Below, in pieces: positions 24,748 to 32,633 of a stretch of DNA of 64,000 nt (position 1 is its first letter; each line of letters starts with the position of its first letter). This stretch comes from Rhodobiaceae bacterium UBA4490 (GTDB lineage: Bacteria > Pseudomonadota > Alphaproteobacteria > Parvibaculales > Parvibaculaceae). The notes under the pieces were generated by a model that worked only from the letters and a program-made list of their open reading frames with translations, did not search any database and was not told the DNA's origin. The DNA lies in assembly GCA_002389665.1 (NCBI GenBank), contig DGNO01000005.1, forward strand, positions 402,859-466,858. The letters are read 5' to 3'. A program made the position numbers and the translations under genes.

Positions 24748-24962
24748 ACGATCTGCTGGCCGGTATTCCGGCAATTCTGGCAAGCGTGCCCGACTGGCTT
24801 TCGGCGCTCTTGTCGCTGGTGGGGGCGGCCTCTGCCGTAACCGCGCTCACCCCGACGCCGAAAGACGATAAATGGATCGGCAAAACCTACCGGATCCTGG
24901 AGATTCTGGCCCTGAATATCGGCTATGCGCGGCCGGGCGGCGCGGGCCCCTGGAAAAAATAG
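24744..24962 (+). CDS. Small holin-like membrane protein
   Basis: A 72-residue protein with one hydrophobic stretch (SALLSLVGAASAVTALTPTP, about residues 20-39) and a PTPKDDKWIGKTYRILEILA segment. Similar small proteins occur in alphaproteobacterial prophages and GTAs near lysis or tail genes. Because it is coupled to the cell-wall hydrolase, a holin-like role is the natural guess, not proven: only one clear membrane segment is visible. Confidence 0.7.
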   Translation: MNDLLAGIPAILASVPDWLSALLSLVGAASAVTALTPTPKDDKWIGKTYRILEILALNIGYARPGGAGPWKK

Positions 24963-25039
24963 CGGAAAAAGTAGTCGGGAAAGAAGTAACGGGCGGCAAG
25001 GAAGGATGATCCGGGCACCCGTCCCGGAGACTTCCGGTC

Positions 25040-25066
25040 AATATTGTGCCGGGCACAGTATTTTAA
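25040..25066 (+). terminator. Terminator-like hairpin at the end of the GTA/lysis block
   Basis: A 10-bp stem (25040-25049 with 25053-25062, one T-G pair) with a 3-base loop ends in TTTT, followed by a second T-rich stretch. It lies about 80 bases after the holin-like gene. Confidence 0.65.
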
Positions 25067-25141
25067 GTTACTTTTTTATTGTTCCGTTCAGATTTGCTTA
25101 AAACGTCAATGTTAGTCTGTTTCATGGTGTCCGGTATCTAT

Positions 25142-25171
25142 CGGCCGGGCACTCACTCAAACGCCCGGCCG
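25142..25171. repeat. GC-rich perfect inverted repeat before the small membrane-protein gene
   Basis: A 9-bp perfect stem (25142-25150 with 25163-25171) and 12-base loop, without a T run, ending 21 bases before the ATG at 25193. It could act in the leader of that mRNA; no function is shown. Confidence 0.45.
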
Positions 25172-25192
25172 GAAGGCCGGTGGAGAGGCACC

Positions 25193-25384
25193 ATGACGCA
25201 GCGAATGATTTTCTTTCCGCAACGCCGGCGCATCAATGTGAAAGCGCTTGCCGTGTCGCTGTTTCTGCTGACCTTGAGCGCGGCCTCCTTCGTCGCGGGT
25301 TTGCAGGTCGGGGTCGAATATTCGGCTTCGCTGAGCGGCAACGTTCCGTTCCTGTCCGTTCAAACGGCATCGGCGGACCTTTAA
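25193..25384 (+). CDS. Hypothetical small single-pass membrane protein
   Basis: A 63-residue product with a basic N-terminus (PQRRRINVKALA) and one hydrophobic segment (VSLFLLTLSAASFVAGLQVG, about residues 21-40), then a polar tail ending in SVQTASADL. It could be an uncleaved anchor or a signal sequence. ATG at 25193 follows GGAGAGG; the frame extends upstream to 25079 with no good site. No family recognised. Confidence 0.55.
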   Translation: MTQRMIFFPQRRRINVKALAVSLFLLTLSAASFVAGLQVGVEYSASLSGNVPFLSVQTASADL

Positions 25385-25544
25385 GCGCGATTCATTTCCG
25401 TCTTTCCGCTCCGTGGCCTGAGGCCGCGTGGAGCCTCCGCGTCCCTATTCCTTCCCTTTATTTCTTTTCTGTTTGAGCCGCGCTTGTGATTGCGCGCTGC
25501 CGCCTGCATCATCACCGCCGTTTTGAGCGCGAGATGAGGGCATC

Positions 25545-26348
25545 ATGGATTTGCAGCTAAGCGGCAAGCGGGTTTTGATCAGCGGCGCGGAGCGCGGCAC
25601 AGGCGCGGTGATTGCCGGCACGCTGGCGCGCGAAGGCGCGGCGGTGGCGCTGCACGGCTTCTCCCGTGAGAAGGCGGAAGGAGAAGCGGCGCGGCTGCGG
25701 GCCGAGGGGCTGACCGCCCATGCCGTGAGCGGCGATCTTCTGACCGATGAAGGCGCGCGTCAGGCTTATGAGGAAGCCGTGGCGGCGCTCGGCGGTCTCG
25801 ACATTCTCATCAACAATTACGGCGTTGCCGACGGTAAGAAATGGGCAAGCGCCGAAACGGGTGATTGGGAGACCTCTTACAATCACAACGTCCTGACGGC
25901 GCAGCGCCTCTCACGCCTTGCCATGGGCCCGATGAAAGAAATGGGCTGGGGGCGCATTCTCAATCTCGGCACGATCGGCTCCACCCAGCCTGCCGCCGAG
26001 CGCCCGCATTATTACGCGGCAAAAGGCGCGATGGCGGCGATGACCGTTTCCCTTGCCAAGGAACTTGGCGGGACGGGTGTGACGGTCAATCTTCTCAGCC
26101 CCGGTCTTATCCGCACTGCGGAAGTGGAAGAATGGATTGCGCGCCTTGCCGCCAAAAGAGGCTGGGGCGAGAGCTGGGAGGAACGCGAGCGCGAGGCGGT
26201 GAAACTTTTCGGCGGGAACCTGACCGGGCGAATCGCAACGCGCGAGGAAGTGGCGGATGCCGCTGCGTTTTTATGCTCGCCGCGCGCCGGCGCCATCAAC
26301 GCCGTCAATCTGCGCATCGACGGGGGCAGCGTCGCGCTGGTGACATGA
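25545..26348 (+). CDS. Short-chain dehydrogenase/reductase (SDR)
   Basis: A 267-residue NAD(P)-dependent oxidoreductase, typical classical SDR length. Seen: a cofactor-binding GAERGTG (variant of TGxxxGxG) at residues about 14-20, INNYGVADG for the NNAG motif, and the catalytic Tyr/Lys in HYYAAKGA, with Ser in LGTIGSTQPA. PSLGLI-type ending LLSPGLIRTAEV and a C-terminal LRIDGG are usual. A GAGGG site precedes the ATG. Followed by acyl-CoA dehydrogenase genes, so a hydroxyacyl-CoA or keto-acid substrate is possible. Confidence 0.92.
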   Translation: MDLQLSGKRVLISGAERGTGAVIAGTLAREGAAVALHGFSREKAEGEAARLRAEGLTAHAVSGDLLTDEGARQAYEEAVAALGGLDILINNYGVADGKKWASAETGDWETSYNHNVLTAQRLSRLAMGPMKEMGWGRILNLGTIGSTQPAAERPHYYAAKGAMAAMTVSLAKELGGTGVTVNLLSPGLIRTAEVEEWIARLAAKRGWGESWEEREREAVKLFGGNLTGRIATREEVADAAAFLCSPRAGAINAVNLRIDGGSVALVT

Positions 26349-26473
26349 GGCGCGCGCATTCTGCCTGCCCCTACGGCAACTTGCGGCAGAGGAAAGCTTG
26401 CGCCAGATTGCTCATCGCTTCATGACACCCTATATGAGCGATAACAAGAACACCGCTGAGGGAGGCGGACGCC

Positions 26474-27622
26474 ATGCAGGAATTCCGGTTCGATCTATGC
26501 ACGCTGCCGCCGGAGGCCGAAGCGCTGCGCAAGGAAGTGCGCGCCTTTTTGGCCGAAGAGCTGAAAGACCTGCCGGCAGTAACGCGCGCGCAGACCTGGA
26601 TGGGCTTCGATGCGGAGTTCAGCCGCAAGGTCGGCGAGAAAGGCTGGATCGGCCTCACCTGGCCGAAGAAATATGGCGGCCATGAGCGCAGCGCCTTCGA
26701 ACGCTATGTGGTGCTGGAAGAAATGCTCGCCGCCGGGGCGCCGGTGGGCGCGCATTGGATAGCCGACCGGCAAAGCGGGCCGCTGCTTCTGAATTTCGGC
26801 ACCGAAGAACAGCGCCAAATGCTGCTGCCGGAAATCGCCAAGGGCACCTGCTTTTTCTGCATCGGCATGAGCGAGCCGGATTCAGGCTCCGACCTTGCCG
26901 CAACGCGCACCCGCGCGGAAAAAGTGGAAGGCGGCTACAAGGTCAACGGCACGAAGCTGTGGACCTCCAACGCCCATAAAGCCCATTACATGATCGCGCT
27001 TTTCCGCACGCATTTCGATCCCGACAATAAACATGCCGGGCTCACGCAGTTTCTCGTCGATCTGAAAACGCCAGGCATCACGATCCGTCCGATCACGGAC
27101 CTTGCGGGCAATGCGCATTTCAATGAAGTCGTTTTCGAAGATGCTTTCGTGCCGGACAACATGCTGGTCGGCAGCGAGGGCAGCGGCTGGGGCCAGGTGA
27201 CGGCGGAGCTTGCCTATGAGCGCTCGGGACCGGAACGCTATCTTTCAAGTTATCTGCTGCTGCAGGAAATGGTGGGCGAGCTGAAAGCGCGCGGCGACAG
27301 TTCCGCCGATGCGGAGATCGGCCGTCTCATTGCCGAGCTTGTGACTTTGCGGCAAATGTCGCTCTCCGTCGCCGGGATGCTGGAAGCGGGCGAGAACCCG
27401 GCGCTCGAAGCCTCGGTGGTCAAAGACCTCGGCGCGATTTACGAGCAGGGCCTGCCGGTGAAAGCCCATGAACTTTTGGGCGGCGAGCCGCGCCTTGCAG
27501 GCGGCAGCGATTATGAAGAAGTGCTGGGCTATCTCGCACAGGTCGCGCCTTCTTTCTCGCTGCGCGGCGGGACACGGGAAATCCTGCGCGGGATTATCGC
27601 GCGCGGGCTTGGTTTGCGCTAA
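26474..27622 (+). CDS. Acyl-CoA dehydrogenase family protein (subunit or enzyme 1)
   Basis: A 382-residue flavoenzyme that would oxidise an acyl-CoA to its 2-enoyl-CoA. Seen: GWIGLTWPKKYGGHERSAF, the CIGMSEPDSGSDLAATRTRA FAD/substrate loop, KLWTSNAHKAHY, and GGTREILRGIIARGLGLR at the C-terminus. A GAGGGAGGCG ribosome-binding site precedes the ATG. It is paired with a second, shorter ACAD gene 16 bases downstream; such pairs often form heteromeric dehydrogenases, as in steroid side-chain catabolism of actinobacteria, but no substrate is shown here. Confidence 0.93.
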   Translation: MQEFRFDLCTLPPEAEALRKEVRAFLAEELKDLPAVTRAQTWMGFDAEFSRKVGEKGWIGLTWPKKYGGHERSAFERYVVLEEMLAAGAPVGAHWIADRQSGPLLLNFGTEEQRQMLLPEIAKGTCFFCIGMSEPDSGSDLAATRTRAEKVEGGYKVNGTKLWTSNAHKAHYMIALFRTHFDPDNKHAGLTQFLVDLKTPGITIRPITDLAGNAHFNEVVFEDAFVPDNMLVGSEGSGWGQVTAELAYERSGPERYLSSYLLLQEMVGELKARGDSSADAEIGRLIAELVTLRQMSLSVAGMLEAGENPALEASVVKDLGAIYEQGLPVKAHELLGGEPRLAGGSDYEEVLGYLAQVAPSFSLRGGTREILRGIIARGLGLR

Positions 27623-27637
27623 GGGCAGGGGACGGAC

Positions 27638-28681
27638 ATGAACGAGTTGCAGACCATACTTTCCGATACCGCGAACCGTTTGCTCGCCGACCGCGTCACC
27701 CGCAAGGTGCTGGAAGCGGCGGAAGCGGGCGAGTGGCAAGCAGGGCTCTGGCAGGCGCTGGAAGAAAACGGCCTGCCGCGCGTCCTTGTGCCCGAAAGCG
27801 ACGGCGGGGCCGGCGGCGGCTGGGCGGAAGCGAGCATCGTATTGAAGGCGGCCGGCCGGCACGCCGCGCCCGTGCCGCTGGGGGAGACGATTTTGGCCGG
27901 CTGGCTGCTTGCCAAAGCCGGAATCGACATGCCGGAAGGGCCGGTGACGCTCGTCGGCAGCGGGGCCATGATCGAGAAGGGAAAGATCACCGGCAAAGCG
28001 CCGGGTGTGCCTTATGCCCGTCATGCAGGGCACGGCGTTGTCCTTCACGCCAAGCCCGATGCGCAATCGACGAAGATCGCGCTGGTAGAGCTTAAAGATG
28101 CCGCCATCGAAGAGGACGTCAATCTGGCGCGCCAGCCGCGCGACACGGTGACGTTTAGCGGTGAGGAAGCGGCCAAGAGCGGGGAGATTCCCGGCCTTGT
28201 GGATGTAAAACTTTGGGGCGCGCTGCTGCGGGCCTGCGAGATGAGCGGCGCGCTTTCCAGCCTTCTGGAGCAGACCGTGCAATATGCCGGTGAGCGCAAA
28301 CAGTTCGGCAAACCCATCGGCAAGTTTCAGGCGATCCAGCAGCAGCTTGCGGTTTTAAGCACGCATGTTGCTGCCGCGAATGTGGCCGCCGCCCACGCCT
28401 GCGCCGCCGCCGACAAATACGGCGAAAAGGGAAGTGCGCGCTTTGAAATCGCGGTGGCGAAAATCCGTGCCGATGAGGCGGCGAACCTTGCTACCGGCAT
28501 TGCGCACCAAGTGCATGGCGCCATCGGCTTTACTTATGAGCACAGCCTGCATTTTGCCACGCGCCGGCTTTGGAGCTGGCGGGCGGAATTCGGCAGCGGG
28601 CGCGACTGGGCGAAAGAGCTCGGCCATGCGGCCATCGAGCGCGGCGGCGCGGCGCTCTGGCCATTCGTGACGGCCCGCTAG
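27638..28681 (+). CDS. Acyl-CoA dehydrogenase family protein (subunit or enzyme 2)
   Basis: A 347-residue ACAD-like protein. Seen: LPRVLVPESDGGAGGGWAEA, a less conserved middle, then LLEQTVQYAGERKQFGKPIG and FQAIQQQLAVL, the family's C-terminal helical domain signature, and QVHGAIGFTYEHSLHFATRR. It is shorter than enzyme 1 and its middle beta domain looks divergent, as in the partner subunits of heteromeric ACADs. It lies 16 bases after the first ACAD gene. Confidence 0.9.
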   Translation: MNELQTILSDTANRLLADRVTRKVLEAAEAGEWQAGLWQALEENGLPRVLVPESDGGAGGGWAEASIVLKAAGRHAAPVPLGETILAGWLLAKAGIDMPEGPVTLVGSGAMIEKGKITGKAPGVPYARHAGHGVVLHAKPDAQSTKIALVELKDAAIEEDVNLARQPRDTVTFSGEEAAKSGEIPGLVDVKLWGALLRACEMSGALSSLLEQTVQYAGERKQFGKPIGKFQAIQQQLAVLSTHVAAANVAAAHACAAADKYGEKGSARFEIAVAKIRADEAANLATGIAHQVHGAIGFTYEHSLHFATRRLWSWRAEFGSGRDWAKELGHAAIERGGAALWPFVTAR

Positions 28682-28728
28682 AAAAAATTTCGGCACTCAC
28701 AACCACCATTACCGATTGGGAATTTGAC

Positions 28729-29400
28729 ATGAATGTTTCCGAAGCGCTTGCGACGCGCATTACCTGCCGCGATTTTCTCGATACGCCCGTGCCGCCCGAG
28801 ACCGTGCGCAAGATTCTGGAAAATGCCAAACGCGCGCCTTCCGGCGGCAATCTGCAGCCCTGGCATGTCTGGGTGCTGGGCGGCGACAGGTTGAAGGAAT
28901 TCAAGAAGCTGATCGCCGAGAAACTGCCGCAGAACCCGGCGGGCGAGGGCACGGAATACGACATCTATCCCAAGGGGCTGAAAGAGCCTTACCGCAGCCG
29001 CCGCGCCCAGTGCGGGGAAGACATGTACGGCACGATCGGCGTGGCGCGGGAAGACAAGACCGGACGCATGATGCAGTTCGCGCGCAATTTCGATCTCTTC
29101 GGCGCGCCGGTGGCGCTGTTCTTTGCGATGGACCGGCAGATGGGCTACGGCCAATGGGCCGATCTTGGCATGTTCATGCAGTCGATCATGCTGAGCGCGC
29201 GCGAAGAAGGCCTGCACACCGCCCCGCAGGAGGCCTGGGCGATCTGGTACAAGACACTGGGCGAGTTCCTGAACATCCCCGAAGACATGATGCTCTTCTG
29301 CGGTATGGGGCTCGGCTATATGAACGAAGAAGCGCCCATCAACACGCTGCGCACGGCCCGCGCGCCGCTCGAGGAATTCGTCGTTTTCGACGGAATTTGA
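28729..29400 (+). CDS. Nitroreductase family protein
   Basis: A 223-residue FMN-dependent oxidoreductase. Seen: the N-terminal ATRITCRDFLDTPVPPETVR, AKRAPSGGNLQPWHVWVLGG (the FMN-phosphate binding region), a middle with VALFFAMDRQMGYGQWADLG and MQSIMLSAREEGLHTAPQEA, and GMGLGYMNEEAPINTLRTAR near the C-terminus. The start at 28729 is set by the family N-terminus. It lies 48 bases after the second ACAD gene, likely the same operon; substrate unknown. Confidence 0.92.
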   Translation: MNVSEALATRITCRDFLDTPVPPETVRKILENAKRAPSGGNLQPWHVWVLGGDRLKEFKKLIAEKLPQNPAGEGTEYDIYPKGLKEPYRSRRAQCGEDMYGTIGVAREDKTGRMMQFARNFDLFGAPVALFFAMDRQMGYGQWADLGMFMQSIMLSAREEGLHTAPQEAWAIWYKTLGEFLNIPEDMMLFCGMGLGYMNEEAPINTLRTARAPLEEFVVFDGI

Positions 29401-29413
29401 TCGCGCGAATGAC

Positions 29414-29449
29414 CGGCGGCGGGTGATCTTTCCTTGCACCCGCCCGCCG
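29414..29449 (+). terminator. GC-rich hairpin after the nitroreductase gene
   Basis: Arms 29414-29425 and 29437-29449 pair along their length with one bulged base and an 11-base loop. There is no clean T run, so it may stall polymerase or protect the mRNA end rather than act as a classical terminator. Confidence 0.4.
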
Positions 29450-29523
29450 TCTCCTGAAAACTGAATGCCATGAAACGAGGGTATTCATCGCCGGTTCACG
29501 CGCGCCGGGCTAGAACTGGCGCC

Positions 29524-29874
29524 ATGATGACACGGGCTTCCATATCGCTTCCGGCACTTGCCGCGCTCCTTGCAGCGCTGGCGGGGCCTTTTGCGGCGGA
29601 AAGCGCGGCGGCGGATCCCTTCCGTTCGAACTGGGCCAACCCGCATGCAAGTCAGGACGACGCGCGTGAAGGCGTGCAGTCGGGCCGGCTGGTCTCGCTC
29701 GATAAGGTTCTGGGGCGCGTGCGCGCGCAGGTGCCGGGCCGGGTGCTCGATGCGGAGCTGACGCAAGGCCGCTCGCCGATCTACCGGATCAAGATTCTTT
29801 CGCCGAGCGGCGGGGTCGTTCATGTCATCGCGGATGCGCGCACGGGTGATATCCTGCGCGTGCAGGGACGGTAA
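29524..29874 (+). CDS. PepSY domain-containing secreted protein
   Basis: A 116-residue exported protein. Seen: a signal peptide (SISLPALAALLAALAGPFAA then ESAAADP) and one PepSY domain (GRVLDAELTQGRSPIYRIKI; VVHVIADARTGDILRVQGR). Start candidates are the adjacent ATGs at 29524 and 29527. PepSY proteins modulate proteases or sense conditions in the periplasm. It is directly upstream (24 bases) of a response regulator/kinase pair, so it probably belongs to the same regulon or operon. Confidence 0.85.
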   Translation: MMTRASISLPALAALLAALAGPFAAESAAADPFRSNWANPHASQDDAREGVQSGRLVSLDKVLGRVRAQVPGRVLDAELTQGRSPIYRIKILSPSGGVVHVIADARTGDILRVQGR

Positions 29875-29898
29875 GCCGCGGGCTGAAGGAGACGGCAT

Positions 29899-30570
29899 AT
29901 GAGACTGCTTGTTGTTGAAGACGATCAAACGCTGTGCCGGCAACTGAAAGAGGCGCTGGAGGATTCCGGCTATGTGGTCGATACCGCCCATGACGGCGAG
30001 GAAGGCCATTTTCTGGGCGATACCGAACCTTATGACGCGGTGATTCTCGATCTCGGCCTGCCGGAAATGGACGGCGTGACGGTGCTGGAAAAATGGCGCC
30101 GCAATAACCGCAATTTCCCTGTCCTCATTCTGACGGCCCGCGAGCGCTGGTCGGACAAGGTGGAAGGCTTCGATGCGGGCGCGGACGATTATGTCACCAA
30201 GCCGTTCTATACCGAAGAAGTGCTCGCCCGTATCCGCGCGCTTTTGCGCCGGGCGGCAGGCCATGCGACAAGCGAGCTTGAATGCGGTGAGCTGCGCGTC
30301 GACACGCGCGCCGCGCGCGTAACCTTGAGCGGCGAGCCGGTGAAACTTACCTCGCTTGAATATAGATTGCTGGCGTATCTCATGCACCATCAAGGCCGAG
30401 TCGTTTCGCGCACCGAACTTGTCGAGCATCTTTACGACCAGGATTTCGACCGGGACTCGAACACGATCGAGGTTTTCATCGGGCGCCTGCGCCGCAAGCT
30501 CGGCAAGGACGCGATCGAGACGGTGCGCGGGCTCGGCTACCGCCTTTCCATGTCGCAAGATGCGGCTTGA
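29899..30570 (+). CDS. OmpR/PhoP-type response regulator
   Basis: A 223-residue DNA-binding response regulator. Seen: receiver with VVEDDQ, phospho-acceptor Asp51 in VILDLGLPEMDG, Thr in LILTARERW, and Lys in DDYVTKPF; C-terminal winged helix with KLTSLEYRLLAYLMHHQGRV and DSNTIEVFIGRLRRKLG, ending RGLGYRLS. It is partnered with the kinase that overlaps its 3' end by 11 bases and preceded by the PepSY gene, an arrangement reminiscent of PhoP/PhoQ-like systems in alphaproteobacteria. Confidence 0.96.
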   Translation: MRLLVVEDDQTLCRQLKEALEDSGYVVDTAHDGEEGHFLGDTEPYDAVILDLGLPEMDGVTVLEKWRRNNRNFPVLILTARERWSDKVEGFDAGADDYVTKPFYTEEVLARIRALLRRAAGHATSELECGELRVDTRAARVTLSGEPVKLTSLEYRLLAYLMHHQGRVVSRTELVEHLYDQDFDRDSNTIEVFIGRLRRKLGKDAIETVRGLGYRLSMSQDAA

Positions 30571-31981
30571 TCTGAACAGTCTTTCCTTTCGCCTGATCGC
30601 CGCAGCGACGGTGTGGATCGGGCTTTTTCTGCTGCTGGCAGGCATTGGCCTCACCTCGCTGTTCCGCCAGTCGGTGGAGCGCAGCTTCGACAGCAATCTG
30701 GAAGTCATGCTGGACGGGCTCGTCGCCGTGGCGGAAGTCTCGCCCGAGGGGCGCATCTCGCTTCAGCGCACACCCGCCGAAACCCGTTTCGACCGGGCTT
30801 ATTCCGGCTGGTACTGGCAGATCACGCCGCTGGACAATGCTGCCGTGCTGGAAGCGGTGGAAGAGAATAAAGGCCCGGATAGCGAGGTGATGCGCTCCCG
30901 CTCGCTCTGGGACATTACGCTGCCGCTCAAACGCCTCGCCGCGCTTGAAGAAGACGATGAGGGCGGGCTTCGGCGCGGTTACATGGCCGGGCCTCAGGAT
31001 CAGCGTCTGCGCGTGCTGGAGCGGCGCCTGGCATTGCCGGAAAATCCGCGCGTCATTTCTTTTGCGCTGGCCGCCGACACCTCCGGCATCGATGCGGAGG
31101 TCGCTCAGTTCAACGGCTTCGTCATTGGCGGGCTTTTCATGCTGGGCGGCGGGCTCGTCATTGCGCTGGTCATTCAGGTGCGTTTCGGCCTGCGCCCGCT
31201 GGAGAATGTGCGCAGCGCCTTGCGCGATATCCGCACCGGGCGGCAGACGCGGCTGCATGGGGATTTTCCCGCCGAGATCAAACCGCTGGCGGATGAGCTG
31301 AACAGCCTGCTCGATTACACGACGGATGTGCTGGAGCGCTCACGCACCCATGTCGGCAATCTCGCCCATGCGCTGAAAACGCCGCTCAGCGTGCTTACGA
31401 ATGAAAGCCGCCGCTCGGACGGTGCGCTCGCCGGGCTCGTTGAGCGGGAAGTGTCGGCGATGCGTGAGCAGATCGACCATCATCTCTCCCGCGCGCGCGC
31501 CGCCGCCTCTGTTCGTGTGCTTGGCGCGTTTACCCCGCTTGAACCTTTGATCGAGCGGATGGAGCGCACGCTTGCCCGCATTTACCTCGACAAGAATCTC
31601 TTGATCGAGGCGGAGTGCGAGACGGGGCTCGCCTTTCGCGGGGAAGCGCAGGACATGGAAGAGCTTGTGGGCAACCTGCTCGACAATGCCTGCAAATGGG
31701 CGGAGCGGCGGGTGCAGCTCCGCGCGGACCGGGCGCCTGGCGATGAGAGCATGTTGACGCTGCTCGTCGATGATGATGGGCCGGGCCTGAGCAGCGAAGA
31801 GCGGGAAAAAGTGCTGGGCCGTGGCGCGCGGCTCGATGAACGAAAGCCCGGATCGGGGCTCGGTCTTTCCATCGTCAAGGATATTGCCGGGCTTTATAAC
31901 GGCGCGTTCACGCTGGAAGAAAGCCCGCTCGGGGGCCTGCGCGCCCGGCTCGTTTTGCCCCGCGCCAAGGCCGAAAACTAG
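30560..31981 (+). CDS. Sensor histidine kinase, PhoQ/EnvZ-type
   Basis: A 473-residue inner-membrane kinase. Seen: first membrane segment (LIAAATVWIGLFLLLAGIGL, about residues 11-30), a periplasmic sensor domain of about 160 residues, second membrane segment (GGLFMLGGGLVIALVIQV), a HAMP-like linker, the dimerisation His in VGNLAHALKTPLSVL, the N-box ELVGNLLDNACKWA, and G-boxes DDDGPGLS and GSGLGLSIVKDIAG. ATG at 30560 overlaps the regulator's end. It would phosphorylate the adjacent regulator in response to an envelope signal. Confidence 0.95.
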   Translation: MRLDLNSLSFRLIAAATVWIGLFLLLAGIGLTSLFRQSVERSFDSNLEVMLDGLVAVAEVSPEGRISLQRTPAETRFDRAYSGWYWQITPLDNAAVLEAVEENKGPDSEVMRSRSLWDITLPLKRLAALEEDDEGGLRRGYMAGPQDQRLRVLERRLALPENPRVISFALAADTSGIDAEVAQFNGFVIGGLFMLGGGLVIALVIQVRFGLRPLENVRSALRDIRTGRQTRLHGDFPAEIKPLADELNSLLDYTTDVLERSRTHVGNLAHALKTPLSVLTNESRRSDGALAGLVEREVSAMREQIDHHLSRARAAASVRVLGAFTPLEPLIERMERTLARIYLDKNLLIEAECETGLAFRGEAQDMEELVGNLLDNACKWAERRVQLRADRAPGDESMLTLLVDDDGPGLSSEEREKVLGRGARLDERKPGSGLGLSIVKDIAGLYNGAFTLEESPLGGLRARLVLPRAKAEN

Positions 31982-32110
31982 GCGGGTAGAACCTCGCGCG
32001 CTAGCGGGAACCTGAACCGATTATGAACGTTCCATTCACACCAGGCATAGGTCGAAGCGCTTAGTCTTAGGACCACAGTGCAAGGACGCACGGAAAGGAC
32101 AAGGTGTGAA

Positions 32111-32575
32111 ATGCGCATTCTAAAATATTTCGCGATCGGCTTGGTCGCCATTTCCCTGGGCGCTTGCGCGAACACGGGCATGGGACCGAAACAGACGGGC
32201 GGTACGGTGCTCGGCGCCATTGCCGGCGGTGTGGCCGGCTCGCAGTTCGGTTCCGGCAGCGGGCGTCTTATCGCCACCGGTATCGGCACGCTTCTGGGCG
32301 CGGCCGTGGGTAACAATATCGGCCAGAGCCTCGACCGGGCCGACCGGCAGTATCTGCATAATGCCTCCTATCAGGCATTCGAGACCGGTAATACCCAGCG
32401 CTGGAACAACCCGCAAAGCGGCCATTACGGCGTGGTGGACCCGGCTCCCGCTTACCAGTCCGGTAACAACTACTGCCGTGAATATCAGCAGACCATCTAT
32501 ATCGATGGTGAACCGCAGACCGGCACCGGCACGGCTTGCCGCCAGCCGGACGGCACCTGGCGCATTGCCGGGTAA
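32111..32575 (+). CDS. Glycine-zipper surface lipoprotein (RT0821/17-kDa antigen-like)
   Basis: A 154-residue outer-membrane lipoprotein. Seen: a lipoprotein signal peptide ending in LGAC with lipidated Cys at residue 19, a glycine-zipper region (GGTVLGAIAGGVAGSQFGSG and IGTLLGAAVGNNIGQSLD), and a C-terminal domain with NYCREYQQTIYIDGEPQTG and CRQPDGTWRIAG. ATG 32111 fits the signal peptide; the frame runs upstream to 32078. Members of this family are common in alphaproteobacteria; a role in envelope integrity is inferred. Confidence 0.9.
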   Translation: MRILKYFAIGLVAISLGACANTGMGPKQTGGTVLGAIAGGVAGSQFGSGSGRLIATGIGTLLGAAVGNNIGQSLDRADRQYLHNASYQAFETGNTQRWNNPQSGHYGVVDPAPAYQSGNNYCREYQQTIYIDGEPQTGTGTACRQPDGTWRIAG

Positions 32576-32595
32576 GCGCGGCGCAAAAGGATGGA

Positions 32596-32633
32596 AAGGG
32601 CCGCTCCGGGAAGCCGGGCGGCCCTTGCTTTAT
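32596..32633 (+). terminator. Hairpin between convergent lipoprotein and BrkB genes
   Basis: An 11-bp GC-rich stem (32596-32606 with 32616-32626, one T-G pair) is followed by a weak T-rich stretch (GCTTTATT). It lies between convergent genes and could serve the plus-strand gene. Confidence 0.55.
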
